32,991 nt of DNA from a virus, in the IMG/VR virus record IMGVR_UViG_3300020436_001424, positions 1 to 32,991 of that record; one strand, written 5' to 3'. Shown one piece after another: positions 6,632 through 15,496 of the stretch. Below the pieces are notes generated by a model that saw only the letters and a program-made list of their open reading frames with translations, was not told the DNA's origin and did not search any database. Both the position numbers and the translations under genes were made by a program. Position 1 is the first letter of the stretch. The number at the start of each line of letters is the position of its first letter.

Positions 6632-7969
6632 TTACGCCAAGTTAACTACTTGTACTTTTCTGTAATATCTGTTTGAGTTAGCAGCACCAGCACCGTCAAT
6701 AACAGCGTCAGACGAAGCACTAGCTTCAGCAAAAGGATTTGCTTGTAAGCCGTATCTTGTCTTAAATCCGATTTTCGGTTGGAAAGTGTCCTGACCAACT
6801 GCTCTAACCATTTGTAATGGTACATAAGGGCAGTAGAACATACCAGCGTCATAAGGAGAAGTTCCTTTATAACCTACTACATAGAATTGTTTTGTAGCAG
6901 CGTTTGCTGAATATGGGTCAATGTATACTTTAAATCTGCCGTTTAATACACCAGCAAATGTGTTTCCTGTGTCATCAACATTTAAGTTGTTGTTTAACGC
7001 AGGTGTGTAGTCAAGTATACCAGCCATTTGTAATGCACTAGCAACATCAGAAGAACAGATAAGGATATTTCCTTTTCCTCTTCTTGTTCTTTGTGCAATA
7101 ACATTAGCGTCTCTTTCTAACTGGAACATTAAACCTTTAAATCTTTCAACAGACCATCTACCGTTGGAATCAGTATCTAAATCAAAGATTCCTGCGTTAG
7201 TTGTATCTGTAGCAGCACCTTTTTCTGAATTAATGTAAATTGTTCTTACAACTTCTCTATTAATTTCAGCAAGGATTTCAGCAGAAAGAATATTAGCAAG
7301 TTCAGTTTCAGCGTCTAAGCCGTGAATTGCTTTAAGGTCTTGTGCTAGTTCCATTGTGTACTCAGCTTTAAGAGCTCTACTCTTAGCAGTTACCGTTGAT
7401 TTCTCAATTGAGAAAGCCATTTCAGCAAATGCGTTTCCAGCAGAGTCCCCTAGGGCTTCAGCAGAAGCTGTTGCCATTCCAGCACCAGAAGTATAAGTTC
7501 CAGCTGGGGAATCGTTAAGTACAGCAGGGTTGTTTTGTGCAGGCGAATTTGTTGAAGTTCCAGCAGATCCAGGAATGTTTGCGTTAGCAGCGTTTCCAGA
7601 AAATTTACTTTCTGCTTCATCAAATAGCGCTTCAGTTCCGCCTTGAGTTTTATATCTGCTTCTCATTGCAAATATAAGTCCAGTCGGTCCGCTCATTGGT
7701 TGTACACCAGCGATATCGTAAGCGATAAGGTTTGGCATACTTCTTCTTACAAGACTAATTAGGATTGGATCCCAGTTAGCAATGTTAGAACCAGTAGCGT
7801 TAGTAGGAGCAGCTTCGTTTAAGAAAGCAGCGTCCTCTTTCAGCGCTCTTTCTTGGTTTTCCAAGATAACGCTGGTTACAGCTCGTTTATAGCTATCCGT
7901 AACCTTAGGAAGGTCAGGATGGTCTAATACTGGCTGCCATTTTTTTTGGTAAGTTTCAGATAAGTACAT
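6632..7969 (-). CDS. 23: Major capsid protein gp23
   Basis: Shell protein of the T4-type head. 445 residues from the start at 7969, which has GGAGAGAGG upstream and begins MYLSETYQKKWQPVLDHPDL, a typical gp23 opening; the frame continues to 8074 but that part overlaps gene 22 and is not used. The family segments NWDPILISLVRRSMPNLIAY and GPTGLIFAMRSRY are present. A likely gp21 maturation site is LNE-AAP near residue 52, inferred from the T4 rule (hydrophobic-x-Glu). No late promoter lies directly in front; it should be read from the gene 22 promoter and ends at a strong terminator. Confidence 0.97.
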   Translation of the reverse strand: MYLSETYQKKWQPVLDHPDLPKVTDSYKRAVTSVILENQERALKEDAAFLNEAAPTNATGSNIANWDPILISLVRRSMPNLIAYDIAGVQPMSGPTGLIFAMRSRYKTQGGTEALFDEAESKFSGNAANANIPGSAGTSTNSPAQNNPAVLNDSPAGTYTSGAGMATASAEALGDSAGNAFAEMAFSIEKSTVTAKSRALKAEYTMELAQDLKAIHGLDAETELANILSAEILAEINREVVRTIYINSEKGAATDTTNAGIFDLDTDSNGRWSVERFKGLMFQLERDANVIAQRTRRGKGNILICSSDVASALQMAGILDYTPALNNNLNVDDTGNTFAGVLNGRFKVYIDPYSANAATKQFYVVGYKGTSPYDAGMFYCPYVPLQMVRAVGQDTFQPKIGFKTRYGLQANPFAEASASSDAVIDGAGAANSNRYYRKVQVVNLA

Positions 7970-7988
7970 ATCTTTTTCCTCTCTCCTA

Positions 7989-9176
7989 TTAATTTGACAA
8001 CTTAATGTCTTTAGTTTTACTAATAGCGGTAGTATAAGCAGCCATTGCATTAGACAAATCTTCAGTATTGACACCTTGATTGTCCGCTACCGCATTATCT
8101 ACTTCGCTGTCAGAATTAGCTTCTTTTTTATTTCCGAAATATGATTCCTTAATAGTCTCACATTTCTTCTTAAAGTCATCAGCGTTAGAATACTCAACTT
8201 CTTCTGTTAATTTAGTAAACTTCTCTTTTGAAGTGTCTGCTAAATCAGAAGCAACTTCAGCAATAATGTCTGTTCTTTTCAAAGAAGAATTTTCTTTGTT
8301 CATTTCAACATTTTTGCTAATCTGTTCGTTAAGTTTCTTCTCTAACTCTTCAATCTTTGAAGCTTGGTCTTCTAACACATCATATTTTTCATCAGGAACA
8401 TCAATATAGTGGTCTTCAAAAAGTTTTTTCAGACCATTGATGAAGTCCTCAGCAATCTCTCCCTTGATACCTTTTTCAATAGCAAGTTCGTTTTCTTTCA
8501 TCCACTCGTTGACAACATAGTTCATATATGCGTCTACCTTCTCAACAAGGTCTGTTTTTGCTTTAGATACTTCTTCGTCAAATTTCTTATTGTAGTCTGC
8601 TTGCATTTCTTCTGAAATTGCTTTTACTTTAGAAGTAATCGCAGCTTCAAAAATTGTAGCAGCCTTTTGTTTAAACTCTTCAGACAAGTCGGACTCTCCA
8701 GAGGTTAAAGCGTCAATGTGTTCTTTTACATCAACATCTTTTGCTTTCTGGTCGTCTTCTGATTTCTCGGACTTCATTTTCTTCTCATCTTCGTGTGAAG
8801 TTTCTTTTTTCATCTTATAACCTTCTTCCGTTTTTTCTTTGTCAGAAGTTTCAGATTTTTCTTTTTTCTTGTCCAAGTATTTTTTCAGACCGTCTGGCAT
8901 TTCTCCTTCGGATATCTCCTTGCCGTCAGCGTCTTCAGCTTCTTCCTTCTTTACAGAAGGCATTGGATCAGCAGCACCAGCATTTTTCTGTTGTGCGTCA
9001 CCTGAAACTGGCTTAACTTTCTTCGTTGCGTCTGGATTACTATCTGTTGGTTTAACAACAGCAGAACCTAAATCTTCAGCGTCATTTTTCAATGGTGAAG
9101 TTTCGGCAGCTACGGCGTTCTTTTTAGGAGCGTCTGGAGCTGTCATTTCGGCAACTTGTTTTTCTGTTTCGGCCAT
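7989..9176 (-). CDS. 22: Prohead scaffold protein gp22
   Basis: Main internal scaffold of the prohead, later degraded by gp21. 395 residues, dominated by K, E, D and S, with long predicted coiled-coil from about residue 150 on. The N-terminal 150 residues are a low-complexity charged extension, longer than T4 gp22 (269 residues), as in other marine T4-like phages. Its position between 21 and 23 fixes the assignment. AAGGAG precedes the ATG and a perfect late promoter lies about 50 bases upstream. Confidence 0.9.
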   Translation of the reverse strand: MAETEKQVAEMTAPDAPKKNAVAAETSPLKNDAEDLGSAVVKPTDSNPDATKKVKPVSGDAQQKNAGAADPMPSVKKEEAEDADGKEISEGEMPDGLKKYLDKKKEKSETSDKEKTEEGYKMKKETSHEDEKKMKSEKSEDDQKAKDVDVKEHIDALTSGESDLSEEFKQKAATIFEAAITSKVKAISEEMQADYNKKFDEEVSKAKTDLVEKVDAYMNYVVNEWMKENELAIEKGIKGEIAEDFINGLKKLFEDHYIDVPDEKYDVLEDQASKIEELEKKLNEQISKNVEMNKENSSLKRTDIIAEVASDLADTSKEKFTKLTEEVEYSNADDFKKKCETIKESYFGNKKEANSDSEVDNAVADNQGVNTEDLSNAMAAYTTAISKTKDIKLSN

Positions 9177-9225
9177 TTGAAGTTCTCCTTAATTTAAAAA
9201 AATAATTATTTTTTTCGTTATAATA

Positions 9226-9233
9226 TATTTATA
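9226..9233 (-). promoter_or_regulatory. T4-type late promoter for genes 22 and 23
   Basis: TATAAATA on the minus strand in the gap between genes 21 and 22. The predicted leader of about 45 bases carries an AAGGAG ribosome site. Confidence 0.8.
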
Positions 9234-9257
9234 AAATTGCGTTCTTTTGTACGCAAA

Positions 9258-9905
9258 TTATAGTTTTTTTAAGAAATCAGCGAATACATTAGCCTTAGCT
9301 TCTGCGATTTTTAATCGTTTTGCTTGTGCTATATACTCTTTATATTCTTCAATTTCTCTCTCTTTTATAACACCATTGTCCCAAACCCACTCTTTGTTTT
9401 CCATAATGCCTTCTACGAAAGCGTCTGGAGCACTTGGGTCTGCAACTATATCAGCAGCTGTTGCCAAATAGAAGTCTTTTCCGACTACTGCTTGACCACC
9501 TCTACCTCTTTCTAATGAACCCATACCACGACTTGATACGCCTAATTTAGCACCCTCATCTATAAGATTTTTTACTATCTTACCGTATGGTGTGTCCATT
9601 ATCTTCGCCTCACCAATAAAATTATTTCCGTCTTCGTGTATATCTGTTATCATATGAGATACACGCTCAAGGTTTACCGTTGGTCCGTCAGGATGTCCTA
9701 ACTCACCAAACGCTCTTTTTTGGTTGACAAATTCTCTATTATATCTGCTTACTTCTTTTGCTAGAGTTTCTTTAGGATAAACTCGTCCATTTCTATTTTT
9801 GATTTCTGATTGTAAGAAGACACCACGGATTTTGTAATTCTTTTTTCCGCCTACATCTTCGCATATATACTCAACATTTTCAACTTGTTCAGTAATTAGT
9901 TTCAT
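9258..9905 (-). CDS. 21: Prohead core protease gp21
   Basis: Serine protease that processes the prohead. 215 residues, same size as T4 gp21 (212). Family blocks: KNRNGRVYPKETL, the FGELGHPDGPTVNLERVSHMI segment with conserved histidines at 71 and 84, and GVSSRGMGS with the candidate nucleophile serine near 124-125. A short leader with an AGAGAGGGA ribosome site follows its own late promoter. Confidence 0.95.
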   Translation of the reverse strand: MKLITEQVENVEYICEDVGGKKNYKIRGVFLQSEIKNRNGRVYPKETLAKEVSRYNREFVNQKRAFGELGHPDGPTVNLERVSHMITDIHEDGNNFIGEAKIMDTPYGKIVKNLIDEGAKLGVSSRGMGSLERGRGGQAVVGKDFYLATAADIVADPSAPDAFVEGIMENKEWVWDNGVIKEREIEEYKEYIAQAKRLKIAEAKANVFADFLKKL

Positions 9906-9929
9906 ATGAATTATCCCTCTCTTTCCTAA

Positions 9930-9937
9930 TATTTATA
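9930..9937 (-). promoter_or_regulatory. T4-type late promoter for gene 21
   Basis: TATAAATA on the minus strand; expected transcript start about 19 bases before the gene 21 ATG. It overlaps the region next to the stop of the small structural gene upstream. Confidence 0.75.
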
Positions 9938-9944
9938 ATATTTT

Positions 9945-10340
9945 TTATCTAAATTCAACAACTAAAGTATAGTTATCTCCTAATGCAAAGTTTTTCGTTG
10001 ATAAATGCACTTTACCATTAGGCGTTGTTGCATTATTAGGAATATCATTTCCAGCAGTTCTAAAATCTAGGTAACCATTACCACTCAATAATAGAGTAGT
10101 AGTATTTTCTGTTGCGCCTCCCCAAGCTAACTCAACTGCTGATTTTGAGTTTGCAACATTTATAGAGTACCAAACTTTTGCAATAGTTTTAGTACCATCG
10201 GCTGTCATAAAATTTGAAGTCGCTGGGTCAACTAATACACTATCAGTTTCTCCTGTACCATCACTATGATTTGTTCTCTTTACAACAAACTTTACGCCTG
10301 CTGTATCTGATACTATTTGCGTTGTTATTGCGTCAGCCAT
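9945..10340 (-). CDS. Small virion structural protein (head block)
   Basis: 131 residues, beta-rich, beginning MADAITTQIVSDTAGVKF. This looks like a small structural protein family seen in marine T4-like phages beside gene 21: an opening on TQ and VVKRTNHSDGTGE, a middle VWYSINV strand and a final NYTLVVEFR strand. The exact virion role (for example head decoration) is not known to me. Its ATG overlaps the stop of the next upstream gene. Confidence 0.6.
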   Translation of the reverse strand: MADAITTQIVSDTAGVKFVVKRTNHSDGTGETDSVLVDPATSNFMTADGTKTIAKVWYSINVANSKSAVELAWGGATENTTTLLLSGNGYLDFRTAGNDIPNNATTPNGKVHLSTKNFALGDNYTLVVEFR

Positions 10341-10699
10341 TATCCTGGATACCTCTCCGTTTCTTTATGCAGTTCTACTGCCATATTAAATTTACTTACA
10401 TTAGCATCCGTAGTAATTTTTAACTCGGTTGCTGTGTTTAGTTCTTGTTTAGGTGTTAATCTTTTTTCACCACCTTTTAGTCCCCAATTACCAAAACCTG
10501 TAAGACTTATTGTATCTTCACCGAGAGTTAAAGTAGCAACTCCTACTGCTTCGTCTGTTCCTCTAATCTCGTAATAAACATTTGCTAGTGAAACGCTTTT
10601 ATCGGAACTATACAAAGTTCCACTTTCGTTTTCAGCGCCACTAACATTAACAATTGCTTTAGTAGCGTCATCTATTTTTGAGACAACACTTAAAGTCAT
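10340..10699 (-). CDS. Small beta-rich protein, probably structural
   Basis: 119 residues, predicted mostly beta strand, with short blocks such as VYYEIRGTDE, TLTLGEDTISLTGFGNWG and KFNMAVELH. No named family is recognised. The TAATG overlap with the following structural gene and its place in the head cluster suggest a virion protein working with that neighbour; the two have similar size and strand pattern and may be distant paralogues. Confidence 0.55.
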   Translation of the reverse strand: MTLSVVSKIDDATKAIVNVSGAENESGTLYSSDKSVSLANVYYEIRGTDEAVGVATLTLGEDTISLTGFGNWGLKGGEKRLTPKQELNTATELKITTDANVSKFNMAVELHKETERYPG

Positions 10700-10701
10700 T
10701 T

Positions 10702-10938
10702 TTATTCCTCAAAATATGCTTTAATGTCGTCAGCAGATATACCACTTGCAGCCGCAACTTCATCAACTTTAGTTTCAATTATGCTTACTAAATCTTGTGG
10801 TTGTGACCAATCTATACCATCTAGTCCTTCAATCAATCCTTTGATAGCGTCTTTTGTTGCAGGCGCCAAAGCATTGTATTTGTCGTTACCTAGAAATCCT
10901 GATACATTACCAACTATACTTGATACCGTTAATGCCAT
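10702..10938 (-). CDS. Small acidic helical protein of the head block
   Basis: 78 residues starting MALTVSSIVGNVSGFLGNDKYN and ending DDIKAYFEE. It appears helical and acidic. No enzyme motif. Between the core-protein gene and two small structural genes, 2-3 bases apart on each side; a head-assembly or core role is inferred from position only. Confidence 0.5.
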   Translation of the reverse strand: MALTVSSIVGNVSGFLGNDKYNALAPATKDAIKGLIEGLDGIDWSQPQDLVSIIETKVDEVAAASGISADDIKAYFEE

Positions 10939-10940
10939 TT

Positions 10941-11300
10941 TTATTCTCCTGTTTTAACTTCTGTTTCTGTACTTGTTTCAGGTGTATGTGCAGTTTGCAC
11001 TTCGTCCTGTGTAGCTTGTGCCGTAAACGGTTCCGCAACTTCTGGTTTTGGATCCGAGTGAGGTTGTGCTGTATCTACTGCTACTTCTGTAGCACCATCA
11101 GACGGAGTTTGACCAGTCATAACATCTCTAGCGGCATTGAAAAGATTACTTGCATATTCTTTTCTACCTGTATCTAAAGCGTCACCAACTTTGTCTCTCA
11201 TTGCGTCTTTAAATGCTTCACCAGCACCTGTATTATCTCCACTTGCAAGTTTATCAACAAATGTTTCTACATTACTTGGTTGTTTTTCATTATCAGCCAT
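10941..11300 (-). CDS. Prohead core protein, gp67/gp68-like position
   Basis: 119 residues. The N-terminal half carries a motif usual for small core proteins downstream of gene 20 in T4-like phages: VETFVDKLASGDNTGAGEAF followed by KDAMRDKVGDALDTGRKE. The second half is low complexity, acidic and threonine-rich. T4 has genes 67 and 68 at this place; I cannot decide between them, and sequence identity to either T4 protein is not obvious. TAGGAG lies before the ATG. Confidence 0.6.
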   Translation of the reverse strand: MADNEKQPSNVETFVDKLASGDNTGAGEAFKDAMRDKVGDALDTGRKEYASNLFNAARDVMTGQTPSDGATEVAVDTAQPHSDPKPEVAEPFTAQATQDEVQTAHTPETSTETEVKTGE

Positions 11301-11310
11301 TATTTTTCTC

Positions 11311-12837
11311 CTATATTATTTCGTCTGGATTATTACCTGACACACTAGTTTGTGGACTTGCAATAATACCATCATCAATCTCTTGTTTGATTTGATTATC
11401 AATGTCAGCAATCTCTCTTTCAGATTGTTTTAATATGTTTTTTCTAACATAATTAACTGAAAAATATTTACCAACATAGTCTCTTACATCATTAGCAAGA
11501 GCAATTCTTTCTCTTAATAACTCAGCGTTTTTAAGTTCGCTGAAATGACCATCGGCAAGAAAATCATATTTAATTTTTTCTTTTATTGCTACCCAATCGT
11601 CATCATTGATTACTGATTTAAGAACCAATTGAGTTCTTAATAAATCATTAAACAATTCTGTAAATTTCTTTCTTAATCTTTGTACAAATTTTGTAAATTT
11701 AAGTTCGTCTCTAGTAATCTCGGTACTTCTACCTAAATTAAAACCTTGACTACTTTCTAATCTACTAATAGGTACATTTAGAGAACGATATAGTTTTCTT
11801 TGGAAGTATTCTATATCTGCAACTTCACCTAGGTTTTGACCACCAGGTAATGTAGATATATCAGTTCCTCTACCACCTTCTCTACTAGGTAACCAAAAGT
11901 CTTCAAGCATAGACATATAGTTTCTATCGTCTCTAATCTCTCCTGTACTTGCGTCATAGACAAGTTTGTTTCTGTATCTTGCCATAACATCACGGAGATA
12001 TTGTTCTGCTTTTACTTTAGGTAAGTTACCTACATCAATTTTAAATACTCTTCTTTCAGGTGCTCTTGCAATTCTGTAAATAACAACAGCGTCTTCTATC
12101 ATACGCAATTGATTTACAGGTTTAATTGCCTTATGTAAATAAGACATAACCATATTTTTGTTCAAGTCTACTAAACCACTTGGACAAAAAGTTATAGCGT
12201 CTGGTGCAATCTTAATACCACCACTTGCCATACCAGGTCCTGCAACACCTTTTTCATTATATAAAAAGTATTCGTTATAGTCGTGTACCACTTGTATGTT
12301 TGCCATAGCAACTGGACGACCTTTTTTAATTTCTCTTAACTTCTTAATTTTTCTAGGATCAATATATCGTAATTCAGTAATACCTTGTACTGGACTTTCT
12401 CTATCAATAATCTTATGATAGTATATTCTTCCATCTACATACCATCTACGAAAGATATCGTGTCCTTTTGTAGAAAAATTAAGTAGTCTTAATATTTCTT
12501 TAAATTCGTCTTCAATTTTTCTTTTGATTGCGCTTGAAAGCGTTGTATCAGATAAGTCAACTCTAACTGGATCCTTATCAATTTCATTTGCCACTATGGC
12601 TTCGTTTACGATATCCTCTATGGCCATATCGCACTCTGGATGAATTGATACCTCTCTATATCTCCTAATTAAGTCTTGCTCAGTTTTCGCCGTACCTTCC
12701 ATATCAAGGTACTGACCAAAATAACCTCCAGCGGCGACGGTTTGTGTACCGTCATCCGCTTTAGGTTGAGTAAAACTTTGTTTAGGGTCTACTTTAGGTT
12801 TAGTTCTAGTTATCTGAAAACCGAAAAGCTCTGCCAT
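11311..12837 (-). CDS. 20: Portal vertex protein gp20
   Basis: Dodecameric portal through which DNA is packaged and to which the neck binds. 508 residues against 524 in T4. Characteristic segments: AEQDLIRRYREVS-like opening, HPECDMAIEDIVNEAIV, ELRYIDPRKIKKLR, AVVIYRIARAPERRVFKIDV, and the region SREGGRGTDISTLPGGQNLG, one of the most conserved parts of T4-type portals. GAGGAT precedes the ATG. Confidence 0.97.
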   Translation of the reverse strand: MAELFGFQITRTKPKVDPKQSFTQPKADDGTQTVAAGGYFGQYLDMEGTAKTEQDLIRRYREVSIHPECDMAIEDIVNEAIVANEIDKDPVRVDLSDTTLSSAIKRKIEDEFKEILRLLNFSTKGHDIFRRWYVDGRIYYHKIIDRESPVQGITELRYIDPRKIKKLREIKKGRPVAMANIQVVHDYNEYFLYNEKGVAGPGMASGGIKIAPDAITFCPSGLVDLNKNMVMSYLHKAIKPVNQLRMIEDAVVIYRIARAPERRVFKIDVGNLPKVKAEQYLRDVMARYRNKLVYDASTGEIRDDRNYMSMLEDFWLPSREGGRGTDISTLPGGQNLGEVADIEYFQRKLYRSLNVPISRLESSQGFNLGRSTEITRDELKFTKFVQRLRKKFTELFNDLLRTQLVLKSVINDDDWVAIKEKIKYDFLADGHFSELKNAELLRERIALANDVRDYVGKYFSVNYVRKNILKQSEREIADIDNQIKQEIDDGIIASPQTSVSGNNPDEII

Positions 12838-12862
12838 TTTATATCCTCAAAGTTTTATTATA

Positions 12863-12870
12863 TATTTAGT
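12863..12870 (-). promoter_or_regulatory. Possible weak late promoter for gene 20
   Basis: ACTAAATA on the minus strand, two mismatches to TATAAATA, in the gap between genes 19 and 20 and about 26 bases before the ATG. Tentative. Confidence 0.3.
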
Positions 12871-12876
12871 CTACTA

Positions 12877-13404
12877 TTAAGTAGTTGTTCTTGCTTCAAA
12901 GAACAAGTATCTAAACGATACTTCAAAAGTTTCAACTGCTTCTGTCGGTTCCATAGACAAGTCTATCGCACCAATAGATACTGGAAAGCATCCTCTTAAT
13001 GTGTAAGACTTAATCGTTCCACCATTTCTATCAAGGTGGTCAATAAAAGCGTCAACTTGATAGTCTGCTGGATTTACTAATCCTTCGTTATCAGACATAT
13101 TGTTGATACCATTTTGCCATCTTTCAAAAGCGTCTCTTAATCTAAAGTTTGTATCGTTAAGTACCGTTATGTTCCAAGGTTCAAAAGTTCTATCAGCTGC
13201 AAGATATATTGGTCTACCACGGAAGTTAACCGTTGTAGTTCCGATACTCATAGCAGGAATAGAAGTTGCATTACATAGGAACGCTAACTCTTCTGTTTCT
13301 CCACCAACTTGAGCGTAACCAGGAAAAGGCATTGTAACCTTAAATTGGTTGGCTCTAGCGCCGCCGCCTGCAAGTTTAGTTTTGAAGTCATTTATGTTTG
13401 CCAT
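12877..13404 (-). CDS. 19: Tail tube protein gp19
   Basis: Subunit of the inner tail tube. 175 residues (T4: 163). Family blocks: ANQFKVTMPFPGYAQ, a FLCNATSIPAMSIGTTTVNF segment, then PIYLAADRTFEPWNITVLND and FRLRDAFERW. Located 21 bases after the sheath gene as in T4, with AGAGAGGAAAT before the start; no own late promoter was found, so it probably shares the gene 18 transcript. Confidence 0.96.
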   Translation of the reverse strand: MANINDFKTKLAGGGARANQFKVTMPFPGYAQVGGETEELAFLCNATSIPAMSIGTTTVNFRGRPIYLAADRTFEPWNITVLNDTNFRLRDAFERWQNGINNMSDNEGLVNPADYQVDAFIDHLDRNGGTIKSYTLRGCFPVSIGAIDLSMEPTEAVETFEVSFRYLFFEARTTT

Positions 13405-13425
13405 TGTTTTATTTCCTCTCTACTA

Positions 13426-15360
13426 TTAACCTGCAATCTCTTCAAAAGAGACACCAGTTCTGGTTGCAACGAAAGATAATGTGATAAAGTTGATACTTCT
13501 TGCTGGTTTTACAAAAATCTCAGCAATAAATTCGTTTCTATCAATTACTTCGCCTGTGTTGTTAGTTTCATCACACACTACTAAAAAGTCTGTGATACCT
13601 CGTCTACCTTGTACTTCTCTTAGGAAAGGTTCTACTAGGTTTCTAAAGTTCGCTCTTGTAAACTCGTCATTAAATTCAAAGAGTTGGAATTTAGAAGCTG
13701 TCGCAATCGCCTTTTCTAAAACGATAAACAATCTTCGTACATTTATTCTATCAAACGCAGAAGGCGTTGACAATCCAGTTTTGTCTCCGAAAAGAACAAT
13801 ACCTTGACCTGGGAATGAAACAACTGGGTTTATTCTAGCTCTGTATAATTCGTCTCTTTGAGTTTTATTTGGATTGTAAGCAAGTTTACTAGCACCTCTA
13901 ATAATACCTCTATTTAATCCTGCAGGACTAAACCAAGCGTCATTAGTTAAATCAGTTCTAGCAGCTAACCCTGCCATATCTCCGTTTAGCGGAACATATC
14001 TGAATACATCATTATATCTGTCGTACATATATTTGTAACCACTATCAAATACGACATATGAAGATGATTGTATTGAGTTAAAGAAAGCAAGTACATTGTT
14101 TGTTTGATTGATAGCAGAAGTAATTCCTACTACATCGCTTCTTTGTGGACTTGCAAATACAACAGCGTCTTTTCTTGTTTCAGCGATTGTAATTAAATCA
14201 CCGATTAAAGTTGCTGAAGCATTACCAGCCATTATCAAACTAACATCAACGGATTCACTATCTTGGAATAGTTCAAACGCAGTTTTTCTTACACCGTCAG
14301 TTGCTGTTCCATCTACACCACCTGTAAAAGTTAATGCGATAGGAGCGGTAACATCTGTAAAAGTTTTACCTGCTTTTGCGTCTCCCCAATTAGTTCCGTT
14401 TGAATTATGGTCGCCCCAATAAATTAGAGACGATTTTCTGTAAATAACTTCTGGATAGAAATTATTACTTCCACCTGCGTCTTTAGCGTCTTTAGCTTTT
14501 GAAACACCTTCAAAAACTTCCAACACTTCGTCTTTTGTTCCGTTTATAGTACCATCGGCGTCTACTACGATAATGTGCATTTCGTCATTAGAACCACCAG
14601 CAGCAGATACATCTGGAGAAGTTCCAGGAGCACCTGACACTTGGTCATAATACTTCCATCTTCTTCTTACATTTGCACCGTTTGTGATAACTCTACTTAA
14701 ACCACCTGAACCTACTCTTTTCTTTAATGTAATGTCGTTTGAAGAAACAGCAGTTACCTCATACTCAACACCATCATCATAGTCGTTAGTTCCAGCAGTT
14801 GTTGAAAAAGCGATTACATCGCCTACACCTATATTAGTTCCACTTGTAACCGTAATTGTAGTGTCACCTGCAGAAACAGCACTATCGTTAACGGTTGTTA
14901 CCGCTACCGCTTCATAAGCTGTCGCCGAAGGACATACAGAAATAGATAAACTATTTCCATAAGCACCAGCAAATCTTGCTACAAATTCTACGCCAGAGAT
15001 ACCAGTATACGCACCACTAGCTAAATAACTAGTGTTATAATCATTTGTATTTCTTATCAATACAGCTGTTCCCGAGTTGGTCACAGCGTTTTTAATACCT
15101 GTATTTTCAGTTCGTACAACTTTTAAAGCGTTTGAGTATTGCAGAAAAGATGAAGCAGTAAAGTACTCTTCAAAATTATCTGTTGTCGGTTTACCAAACA
15201 CACTTACTAGGTCTTGTTCGTTAGAGATTAATGTAACCTCTCCAACTGGTCCTCTTTTTGCATTGAAAGCATAAGCGCCAATGCTAGTAGAAACAGCAGG
15301 AACTATATTAGTAAGGTCCTTTTCTTGTACGAGAACCCCAGGTGATACTTGAAATGCCAT
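13426..15360 (-). CDS. 18: Contractile tail sheath protein gp18
   Basis: Outer sheath subunit that contracts on infection. 644 residues against 659 in T4. N-terminal SPGVLVQEKDLTNIVPAVST and the C-terminal domain (RINVRRLFIVLEKAI, FNDEFTRANFRNLVEPFLRE, GVSFEEIAG) are typical. The middle 130-350 region with repeated short beta strands and G/T-rich loops is the variable surface domain. AGAGGAG lies before the ATG. Confidence 0.97.
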   Translation of the reverse strand: MAFQVSPGVLVQEKDLTNIVPAVSTSIGAYAFNAKRGPVGEVTLISNEQDLVSVFGKPTTDNFEEYFTASSFLQYSNALKVVRTENTGIKNAVTNSGTAVLIRNTNDYNTSYLASGAYTGISGVEFVARFAGAYGNSLSISVCPSATAYEAVAVTTVNDSAVSAGDTTITVTSGTNIGVGDVIAFSTTAGTNDYDDGVEYEVTAVSSNDITLKKRVGSGGLSRVITNGANVRRRWKYYDQVSGAPGTSPDVSAAGGSNDEMHIIVVDADGTINGTKDEVLEVFEGVSKAKDAKDAGGSNNFYPEVIYRKSSLIYWGDHNSNGTNWGDAKAGKTFTDVTAPIALTFTGGVDGTATDGVRKTAFELFQDSESVDVSLIMAGNASATLIGDLITIAETRKDAVVFASPQRSDVVGITSAINQTNNVLAFFNSIQSSSYVVFDSGYKYMYDRYNDVFRYVPLNGDMAGLAARTDLTNDAWFSPAGLNRGIIRGASKLAYNPNKTQRDELYRARINPVVSFPGQGIVLFGDKTGLSTPSAFDRINVRRLFIVLEKAIATASKFQLFEFNDEFTRANFRNLVEPFLREVQGRRGITDFLVVCDETNNTGEVIDRNEFIAEIFVKPARSINFITLSFVATRTGVSFEEIAG

Positions 15361-15472
15361 TAGGTTTCTCCTCTTATTTGTTTTTTGTATTTAAATTTAA
15401 ATACATAATGTTTCCTTTTAGTTCAAAATTCGTATTATTCATACGCCCATTGCAAATTTTCTCAATCAATAC

Positions 15473-15480
15473 TATTTATT
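15473..15480 (-). promoter_or_regulatory. Late promoter variant for genes 18 and 19
   Basis: AATAAATA followed by GTATTG on the minus strand, in the 136-base gap between genes 17 and 18, giving a leader of about 110 bases. One mismatch to TATAAATA. Confidence 0.5.
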
Positions 15481-15496
15481 ATATGCCATTCCTACA

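Noticed and set aside
7970-8074. A longer N-terminus for the capsid protein
   Set aside because: It runs into gene 22 coding sequence; the ATG at 7969 has a strong ribosome site and gives the typical gp23 opening.
15374-15442. A 22-residue minus-strand ORF in the gap before gene 18
   Set aside because: Too short, no ribosome site, low complexity; the gap is better read as a leader with a late promoter.
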